From: Dermanyssus gallinae
Lineage: Eukaryota; Arthropoda; Arachnida; Mesostigmata; Dermanyssidae
Length of the DNA: 64,000 bases
Direction: 5' to 3'
NCBI GenBank assembly: GCA_003439945.1
Contig: QVRM01002157.1
Coordinates: forward strand, 1 to 64,000
Shown here: positions 55,756 to 64,000 of the stretch, piece by piece
How the letters are laid out: every line of letters starts with the position of its first letter
Numbering within the stretch: the first letter of the stretch is position 1
Program-made: the position numbers and the translations under genes
Notes under the pieces: model-generated
Seen by the model: the letters and a program-made list of their open reading frames with translations, nothing else
What the model was told of the DNA's origin: nothing
The model's database searches: none

Positions 55756-57257
55756 GCCAGTGTACCGGTGTCATTCTCCGGTGGTGTACACAGAGAGTGG
55801 ATTGCGCGCCAACTAATGCTTCAACCCCACCGCGCGATGTGCCCATCTTCTCCGTTCCCCCTATTACTCGAAGTTGTTCTTCCTAATTTCCTTTTCTTGT
55901 TGTTGTTGTTGTTGCTGCTGTTGTTATTGTCCCGTCCCCCCGACGACGATTTTCGATCCTTGCTGTTGCTCCTGTCTAAGGGTAGCTTTATTCTTTTCCT
56001 GCTAACCTTTTCCTTCTTCGTGTCTGCCTTAGCATGTAGGCAACCAGCCAACCAGCCTGCCTAACTAACGTGGCGGGTGGATTGTTACTACTACTACTAC
56101 GACTACTACTGCTGTCGTAACTAGTGTGATGTATGTACTGTTATGCAAGGCGGCTGCGATGATACGGTGCTTCTTTTTTGTCGTTTCGTTTCGATTGATC
56201 GACGACAAATTCGTGCCGCCACCTAGTGAGGTGCTAAGCAAGAGGGTAGACGTTGCTGTTTGCCGCTATTATTCGGCCTCGTTTGTTGTTGTTGTTGTCG
56301 CTCAGCTGGCTTCTGGTACATCCGCTGCGTTATTTGGTTAGATTTACCCACCCATTTTCTGTTTTCCCCGTGGATGAATATTGTTGTAGTTGTTGCTATT
56401 GTTGTTCTTGATGGTGGTGATATTTGTTGTTGTTGTTCTTGTTATTCTTGCGGTCCTTTATTTTACTCCTGATATTGTTGTTGTTGATGGTGTAGGTAGT
56501 GGCGGTAAGGATGATGGCACTGGTGGCAACAGGCGTTACTGACACTAGACCAAAGGTGAATGTCCTTTAAAGGTAGAGGGCGATTGTTATCTCACCTTTC
56601 TGCTGCTACCACCATCTACCCACCCCCATCATCGGCAGAGAGATGCCCCACGGCGGATATTCGCGCGCGTGTGCGATATAAATAACGCTTGATTTGTTGC
56701 CTAAAACAACGCAACACTAGTAGTAGCAGCTTCCCGTACAATCGACGAGATGTTTCCTAAGGTTGTTGTTGCTGCTGCTGCTGCTGTTGCTTACCATGCC
56801 ACCGGAGGAAGTTTAATTTGCTCGGCGTAACTAAGCTTTTGCTTCTCTGCCTGTTTAAAGCCAAGCGTCCGCGATCCAACTCACGGGTCACCATTACACA
56901 CATTGCGGATAAATGTATGCCAACTGTCTCGCCCATCTTAACATATTTGCATAGCATAAGACGCCAAACACAACACATATTGTTTTGTTTGACAAGCAGA
57001 GCTCGTCTTTAGAAGAAGAGCCATTGCCGCATACTCATGCTGGCGTGTGGCTGTGGCATGTTGAGACGGTCACCGGACCACCCGAAAGCCACAAAGTCCG
57101 GGCTTTCGCGTACGAGAAAATTGTCAAAACAACGCTACGGACTGAAAACAAACATTGCGATGACACGACAACAGTAGCAGCGATAGCAACAAGAATAATA
57201 ACAAAACAACTACATCGAGCAACATGAGCATGAGCACAAAGAAAAAAAATGGCAGCG

Positions 57258-57321
<64 letters not shown>
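57258..57321 (+). repeat. (CAA)n microsatellite, pure
   Basis: About 21 uninterrupted ACA units. A long TTG array of opposite sense follows at 57738-57965. Confidence 0.96.
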
Positions 57322-57737
57322 GTGTAAGTAAACTCTAGGCTGCTACCATGAGTGAGATACTGAATGGCAGGGGCGTAATGTACTCGCGTTGTTAATAACA
57401 AATTGCAACAACAACAATAACAATACATTTTAGAGATGACAGTTATCAGTTCCAGTGGCATTAATAGCGCCACCGTAACACTGGGGCTCTGGGACTCTAT
57501 GACGAGTCAGACGGTATTGGTAGTAACAAACTACAATAGTAACAAAAAAACTACCGTAGCCTGTTTCTTTCTGCTGAGTCTTGCTCTTCGTTGAACAACC
57601 ACTTACGATCCGTGGTGGTAGCGTGCGGCTAGAAGGTAAGAAAGCCGTGTAGGCACAAGAGTGAGTGAATGGCGGCTATCGTGGGGACACGGAGCACGAG
57701 AGGAAAATGACTGCTCAAAGTCAAGTAGACTGCGTCA

Positions 57738-57965
57738 GCTGTTGTTGTTGTTGTTGCCGTCGTCGTCGTTGTTGTTGTGTTGTTGTTGTTGTTGTTGTTG
57801 TTCTTGCTGCTGTTGTTGTTGCGGTTGTTGTTCTTGCTGTTGTTTCTTCTGCTGCTCTTGTTGCTGTTGTTGTTGTTGTTGCTGTTTTGTTGTTGCTGTT
57901 GCTGATGTTGCTGTTGTTTCTTCTGCTGCTCTTGTTGCTCTCGTTGTTGTTGTGTTGTTGTTGTC
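57738..57965 (+). repeat. (TTG)n/(CTG)n array, long
   Basis: About 230 bp of TTG with CTG and TTC variants. On the minus strand it reads as poly-Gln/Asn frames, which are artefacts. Confidence 0.94.
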
Positions 57966-59893
57966 GTCATCTGCATCTGCCACGCTTGAGGGGCACTCTT
58001 TCGGATCGAGACAAGCGGCAAGATACACCGAGAGAGAGAGAGAACGATAGATCGACAAACGAAAGACTCAACATACGTTATTGACATTGTTAGGTGGACT
58101 AGTAGACCCAATCATGACTATAGTGATCTATTGTGGATCGCTCTGCTCTGTCTTTTTGGTATCACCGTCTCTACTGTTCGTTGTTGTCGTCGTCGCCGTC
58201 TCCTGTTGACGGATACGCTGTCTGTCTGCATGAAACAAACTGCCAGCCAGCCAATCTTTTTTGCCAAATCCTCTGTTCCTATGAACGAACTCAAGTAGTG
58301 TTGTAGGACTTACGTCGACGTCTGCGAGTTGAATAGTGAAGGGTTAGTTCGTTGCTCACTAGTTACCTCACTCGTCACCAGTTAGTTACTCGTCGTGGCT
58401 CGTTTCGATGACTTGTTGTTGGCTGTGACTGTTTGGTTTGCTTTGCGCTAACTCACGTAACTCAAAAGTTGCGTGTAGTATCATTCAGCCTAGCTTGGCA
58501 CACAGCTGACTCGGCTAACTAAGGCTCAACTCGGTCGTGCAGCCGGAGGTTCGTCACTCGCTCACTCACTCAATCACTCATTCGCAGTCGGTCGTCAGTT
58601 ACGTCGCGACAGGCCCCTCGTAGCCCTTCGGTTATCTCCCGAGGCCTGTTCGGCTGTCTGGCTGGCTGACGAGTTGAATGGATCTAGACTCTTATTCGTT
58701 GCCCTCCAGTTATGTGTGTCCTTTGTCCTTGTTCTTCCTCTCGGACGCTCTCTCGTTCTCCATATCTCTCCTTCTCTCAACTCTCAACTATATCTCTTCC
58801 TATACTTCTCTGTGTCTGCCTGTTAGCCAGTGGTCGGCTATCAAATCAGCGACCGATCAGTGGCTGAGCTTTTCGTGCTCTGCCTGCTAGAGCAATGGCG
58901 CGACTCAGCCACGCCATCACCATTACACCATTGACATCATCGCCATCATCGGTCGATTTATTATAATAGAGCTTTGCTGTCAACACCATCGTCAGTATTG
59001 TTCGCATATAGTTTCTTTTCTACTCATTCACACTCAACAACAGCAATAACAGAAGCACTACCAGTACAACCACAAGAACAACAACTACATTGAACATTTT
59101 CATCTATGCATGTTTGCATGTATATATGGCTGCATACGATACGATCCGTGTCGCTGTATCATCTGTTCGTATTCTCAACCACGTTGTCTGTTTTTTTTTT
59201 GTTTTTGTTCGATCTCATCGTGCTGAAATGACGCGCGCATACTCAAGTGATCTGGCATTACAGTGTATGTATGGGTGTGATCTGATGTGTGTGATCTGTT
59301 TGATGAGTCCATCTTCTCATTGATATATGTCTTCGTTAGACGGAGGATCATGCCAATTGATGGGCACTACTGTTTTTCAATCTCTTGAGTTCTTTGTCTT
59401 AATTTGCTTCACCTTTCTGTGCTTCTTTTTCTACCGCGTCCAATCTCTCTGCCTAGGTGTTCAAATGTTTGATTGCGTTCTTTCTATGAATGGTAAATCG
59501 TCGTGGTTGTCATTTATTGGTCCGGTTTGTTCCTATCTGCCTGTCTCTCTCTTCCCCCATCTCTCTCTCTCTCTCCATTTATCTGTATATGCATATGTCT
59601 CTTCTTTGTGAAGTTCCTCAGTGTGTGAAAAATCGCAGGAATAGAGCAATAGAGCGCTCGGTGCTACTGGTTTTTCAGTCGTCTTATCTAAAGCAAAATG
59701 CCTGTCTCTGTTTCATTTCCTCTGGATTAAACGGTTTGAACTGTTCGCTGTTGGTGTTACTAAGGCGGCGCTACTTCGGCTCGTTTGTATTGCCTGTATT
59801 GCGGTTCGTTGTTGCTATTTTTGCCATTGTTGTTGCTGCCTAATCAAAAAGCAAACTTGTAGGTGCCTCTCTCGGCGTTTAGCGTACTTCTGA

Positions 59894-59895
<2 letters not shown>

Positions 59896-59946
<51 letters not shown>

Positions 59947-59960
59947 CATACATATATATA
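59896..59960. repeat. (TA)n microsatellite
   Basis: About 23 uninterrupted TA units followed by CATA variants. Confidence 0.95.
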
Positions 59961-61639
59961 GCATTGATACTAGCGGTGTACTATCTCAATTCAGTGTATC
60001 GGGGACTCGAGTTCGAGCGGACAGTAACAAACAGTTGAACACCAAATGCAGCAACAGCAGCAGCAGCAACGGGGAGGAGCAGAAGCATACAGTTGGCTGG
60101 CTCTTCTTCAGATACATACCTAGATAGATAGATACGTTTCGGTTCAACGCGGCAGGGTGTCGTCGTCGTCATAGGAGGTTCGTGTCCGGTGCCGGCGTAG
60201 ACGCCGGCGCTGTTTCTGCCGCCGCTGCTGCGTCTGCTGCTTTTTGCCAGATTGCCAGTTTAGAGTCGCATTTGTCGCAGGCCGTGGCTTGCACTACCAG
60301 CCACGGTCTGCAAGTTTACATCGAGTACATCGAGCTAGCTAGTTGTTTATCTGTCTGTACGTATGTATGCATGTATGAATGTATGTATGTATGTATGGAT
60401 GGATGCATACATACATACATGTTTATATGCGCCGCCTCCGTGATGCGTGTTCTTTTGCAGAGTTGTAGTTTTGAGTTTTGCGCTCGAGTTACGTGCACTC
60501 GGGCTGACGCAATGCAAAAGCAGCAGCAACAGCAACAATAACAACAACAACAACAACAAACAACAACAGCAGCCTCTGTCTCTCTTTTGCTGACTGTCTC
60601 TCAGTGGTTGTGAGAGTAGCCGAACCTACTGTACTGCCGTCGGAGTCGTTCTCGAGGAAACTCGGGCGCGCGAATCCACGACAGCCACGGTTTGTTTCTG
60701 TGGTTGGTTCTCTCTGGCCGACGGGTTGGCCGAATGGCTGGCCCGCTGGTCGGCTGGCTGGTCGATCTTCTCCCCTTCTAGCGTCGTCCTACTCTAGTAG
60801 GGATCGTATCGTATCTCGTGCGCTCGACGATGAGCTTCTCGTCTCGTGTCGTCCTTATTTCATCGCCACCACCATCACCACCACCACCAGTACCACTACC
60901 ATCACCATACCGGCATTTTTTTCGCGTCCATGGATGGCCCGACTCTACGGTGGCCCGACTGACGCGTCTGACGCGTCTGACGATGACGACGACGAGCGAG
61001 TGCGCTTCGCGCTTCACGCTGATGATGACGCCCGTCGACCGCCCGACCGTAGCTCTACCAGACTTCTACAGCAACTACCGGCGGAGCACGAGCAACGTGC
61101 GCGTCTCGCATCTTCTATCTTCATCATCGCCGTCGCCGCCGCCGGCTCCGCCACATTGCCAGTGTTTTTCGTTGTCGTTCGTTCAGCGTCGAGTTGCATT
61201 CGCACAACACATACACAGACACAAAGACAGCCAGACAGTCTGACAGACAGACAGAGAAACACGCTCATACATGCATACATACAGTGCAAACGAAGACGCC
61301 CCTTAGCCGCCTTGTAGGCCTGTCCAACCGCCGTGGTGAGGATTCAAACCCGTCGCCGGCAATGATGACGACAATGATGATGATAGTGATGTTGATGATA
61401 ATAATGATGATGATGATGATGATGATTGTGATAGTGATGAGCGTGATGGTGAGAGGCGTGACGATGGAAAGATGAGTTCCCTTGTTTTTGTCAGCTGCTG
61501 CTTGTCGGGCTAATAATAATAATAATTCTACGAATGACGAACTCGAACTCGCGTATCTCGGAGTCTCCACTTGAGCTAATTTGCTGCTGACGAATGTTGC
61601 TCACTTTTCTGCCGCCGTGTCCGCCGCTGCTGATATTGC

Positions 61640-61710
61640 GGTTGTTGCAGTTGTTGTTGTTGTTGTTGTTGCTGTTGCTGTTGTTGTCGCCGCTGTTGTT
61701 GTTGCTGTTG
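61640..61710 (+). repeat. (TTG)n array
   Basis: TTG/CTG units, with opposing CAA units at 61829-61900. Confidence 0.92.
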
Positions 61711-61828
61711 TGGTCGAGTTGTCGAGGGGTCGAGCAAGAGGAATTGAGGGAAGAAGGTAGGGAGGAAGTTGCACGCCACCGGGCGTCGTGTCATTAGAAG
61801 AACACTAATCATAACGCGGCCGCAGCCA

Positions 61829-61900
61829 ACAACAACAACAACAACGAGGATAACAGCAGTAGCGCAACAACAACAACAACAACAGCAACAACAACAACGA
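61829..61900 (+). repeat. (CAA)n array
   Basis: CAA/CAG units about 120 bp after the TTG array. Confidence 0.92.
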
Positions 61901-62415
61901 CGACAACAGATTTTAATGTAGCAGCGGCAGAACTCTGCTGTCCGCGGCTTCTCAACGCGATCAGCGCGACAGGACCTCGTGGGCTCGACCCGGCTTGAGA
62001 TACGACTACCCCTCACTGATAGCCCTGCTGCGATTACTACGGTTGATTCTACTAGTATTACGCAAACGGCCAACACTGATTCTGCTGCTGCTGCTGCTGA
62101 CAATGTTGTTGTTGCTGCTGCCGCCGCCGCCGCTAAGGGAAAACGTTAGCTTTTCTTTACTTTTTTGCTTGTTGTTGTTGTATTGTTTTTGAGAACGAGG
62201 CGCCAACGACACTGAACTGGGCGCCGAACGCCGAGAGCGTGCTACCTTCAACTTAGAAACTATTGCATAGGCGTCGATTGAACAAACAGCCATGAGCAGA
62301 AGCTGCTGTTGCTGCTGCTGCGACCACTTGTTATGGCTTTATTGAGATGACCAAACGTTACTAATATTAATGTTATTAGTAGTATTATTATTATTATTAC
62401 TACTGAAAATTAAAC

Positions 62416-62497
62416 TTTTCGGCCTGACCCTCAGCCAAGATTTAACGTCCTCGGGACTGCTTTTCGCATTGCTTCATAGACGGACTCCCATAAATAA
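62416..62497 (-). mobile_element. SINE family C, 5'-truncated copy
   Basis: Antisense copy of the body only: accctcagccaagatttaac, ggactgcttttcgcattgct and tcatagacggactcccata. It lacks the tRNA head. Confidence 0.87.
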
Positions 62498-63204
62498 TTA
62501 TTACTACTACAATTATTACTTGCTTGTTTGTTTGTGATTCTTGCTATGCCGTATTGTCACATGCGCACACCGGGTTAGAGCCTCGTCACATCGAAAGGCA
62601 CTCCATGTCTTTAGCCCGTAGATTAGTCTATATGCAAGCCTTCCTTTCTAGAAGGGCAGCTTATCCTATTCCCCCATTAGCGTATGGGACATATGTGAAT
62701 TTGTATGTTGTCTACTGGATCTATGTTCTATTTGCTGTCGTTGCCGTTGTTGTGGTTACTGTCGTTGCTTTTGTAGTTGCTATTCTTGTTGTTGTTGTTG
62801 GTATTATCCATGTGGCCGTTAAGGTCGTTATTGCTGCTGTTACTGCCGCTACAACTGGCGCTGTGATTGTCAAAGTCGTAGCCAGATGAGTATTACGCTG
62901 CTGTTGCTGCTGCTGCTGCTATAAACGGGACTCAGCAAACGGCGGTAATGACCTCGAAATGTCACGATGTAACGATCTCCAACCCGAGACTGAAGTGCTG
63001 TGCTGAGTAGTGAGCACGCCAAACTGCCGCAACAGCAAGCTCCTACCGCCGTTGTCCAGTGTTCCTATTCGATCATACAGTCTCTCAAGATTTCGTTGTG
63101 GTGGTGGTGCTGCTGCTATGAACGAACGGAACGTCTTCGGCAACACTTTGGTACATCGTGCCATCAGGCTGCATAGCGTCTCTGCAAGCGTAGTCGTAAA
63201 CATT

Positions 63205-63219
63205 CCTATTAACACTACT
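63205..63219 (+). repeat. Probable TSD, left copy (SINE C)
   Basis: cctattaacactact, matching cctattaatactact at 63412-63426 with one difference. Confidence 0.7.
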
Positions 63220-63411
63220 TTAAAAATCCTTTCGGGGCTGACTCTCAGCCAAGATTTAACGTCCATGGGACTGCTTTTCGCATTGCTTCATAGACGGACA
63301 ACCCCCATAAATACAAATCGGTGCAACGGTGGGGCTCGAACCCGCGCTGCACCTATGTGTCTCCTCCGGTCGCGAGGCGCAGACGCATGCCACCACGCCA
63401 CCGGGCTTGAC
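63220..63411 (-). mobile_element. SINE family C, full-length copy
   Basis: Antisense in cyclin D intron 2. On the minus strand it reads gcccggtggcgtggtggcat, gcgcctcgcgaccgg, the exact B-box gggttcgagccccacc, and then the body ending at ctgagagtcagccccgaaag with a short A/T tail. Flanking 15-bp near-identical direct repeats support retrotransposition. Confidence 0.92.
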
Positions 63412-63426
63412 CCTATTAATACTACT
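63412..63426 (+). repeat. Probable TSD, right copy (SINE C)
   Basis: cctattaatactact; see 63205-63219. It lies at the start of a CTA-rich microsatellite, so part of the match could be incidental. Confidence 0.65.
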
Positions 63427-63799
63427 ACTACTACTACTACTATTATCACTACGGCGACGATTACTTCAACTATTACTTCTACTTGTAGTACTGCCAGTAC
63501 TTCGTACTACAAACTACGGGACGCATTAGTACATGACTGTAGAGAGGCATCGCAGTAGGACAGCTGGCGATGCTTTGCCATTGGCTCTGCTGCCGTTGGC
63601 TGTCCTGGGGCGGCTTGTTGAACTGGGCGTCCATATGGCATTCGTTGTCGCCACCGCCGCCCCAGACCCTGCTGTTACCCCTCTTCGCCAACATGACGAA
63701 CAGTGGTTGTCGCCCAACTCATAGACTAGCTCTTGTGTCGACAAGAACGAGACATCTTCAGCGCTGTGTTTTTCGCTGTTGTTCTTAATGATGATCCTT

Positions 63800-63895
63800 A
63801 TGATCGTTGCTGCTCTTGTTGTTGTTGTTACTGTTGTTGTTACCACTTTTGTTGCTGTTGTTGTTGTTATTTTTGTTGTTTTTGTTGCTATTGTT
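63800..63895 (+). repeat. (TTG)n array
   Basis: TTG with TTA and TTT variants near the window end. Seen directly. Confidence 0.92.
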
Positions 63896-64000
63896 AGTGT
63901 TGGTGCTGCCGATTTTATCATCGCCAATAGTCGTCGTCTGGTTCATCGACGTAGCAATCGACTGAATCAAGAATGGCGTGTGAGTATTTGCTGCTGCTGC

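Larger units (their letters stand above)
53540..64000 (+). other. Cyclin D intron 2 (>10 kb, runs off the window)
   Basis: The donor gtgagt is at 53540. No sequence resembling the next cyclin D exon (expected to encode an ELLxxKLKW-like start and TPHDF) was recognised by eye, so the intron probably exceeds 10.4 kb. Contents: TTG/CAA arrays, the hairpin 54024-54056, a TA tract at 59.9 kb and two antisense family C SINEs. Several long frames (e.g. 60604-61317, 237 codons, +) exist but show no domain and are rich in simple repeats. Confidence 0.75.

Noticed and set aside
60604..61317. 237-codon + strand frame in cyclin D intron 2
   Set aside because: Mixed composition with Thr, Ser and Asp runs, overlapping frames of 79-141 codons on both strands, and no recognisable domain. 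It could be revisited if transcripts exist.

Overview
This is eukaryotic nuclear DNA from an animal. It has no operons or dense coding. It carries a split cyclin D gene with canonical GT-AG introns, several lineages of non-LTR retrotransposons (LINEs), three tRNA-derived SINE families, a fossil Tc1/mariner transposase and very many simple repeats: (TA)n, (CAA/TTG)n, (GAT)n, (ATT)n and poly-C. The R1-like LINEs, the mariner fossil and the short LxCxE-containing cyclin D suggest an arthropod. A chelicerate (mite or tick-like) genome is my best guess, but the sequence does not prove it.

Layout. 1-28 kb is a gene-poor transposon graveyard. It holds a Tc1/mariner fossil (about 1.2-1.75 kb), a LINE fragment folded back into an 86-bp inverted repeat (4.9-5.7 kb), SINEs at 4.6, 7.3, 7.7, 10.2, 10.9 and 26.1 kb, and LINEs at 12.3-13.3, 16.0-16.6, 17.2-19.0 and 21.1-25.2 kb. 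The last of these is interrupted by a younger antisense LINE with an open 613-codon reading frame and a perfect 14-bp target-site duplication (TSD). 28-44 kb mixes more TE debris (LINEs at 32.3-34.6 and 36.4-36.9 kb, a probable one at 39.7-40.5 kb, and SINEs at 34.7, 35.3, 36.0 and 40.7 kb) with microsatellites and GC-richer tracts. 44.0-64.0 kb is the 5' part of a cyclin D gene on the + strand: exon 1 at 44009-44314, a 9009-bp intron, exon 2 at 53324-53539, then more than 10 kb of intron 2 running off the window. Both introns hold SINEs and long trinucleotide arrays, and intron 1 also holds a roughly 410-bp polypyrimidine minisatellite.

How it fits together. The only confidently functional host gene is cyclin D, the G1 cyclin that activates CDK4/6 and targets the Rb pathway. 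Its two exons end at the same codon phases and positions as vertebrate CCND1 exons 1 and 2. Everything else that looks protein-like is transposon-derived, or is open only because simple repeats lack stop codons. The SINEs have intact Pol III B-boxes and must have been moved by LINE machinery. TSDs show that LINE and SINE retrotransposition has been recent on an evolutionary scale.

Most interesting: four decayed or intact LINE copies from at least three families share an unusual C-terminal Cys/His finger (C-x-C-x2-C-x3-C-x3-H-x3-C). There is also the seven-copy SINE family with an extended 3' region, and the recurrent facing (TTG)n/(CAA)n arms in the cyclin D introns. I did not find a CRISPR-like, operon-like or other new multi-gene system.
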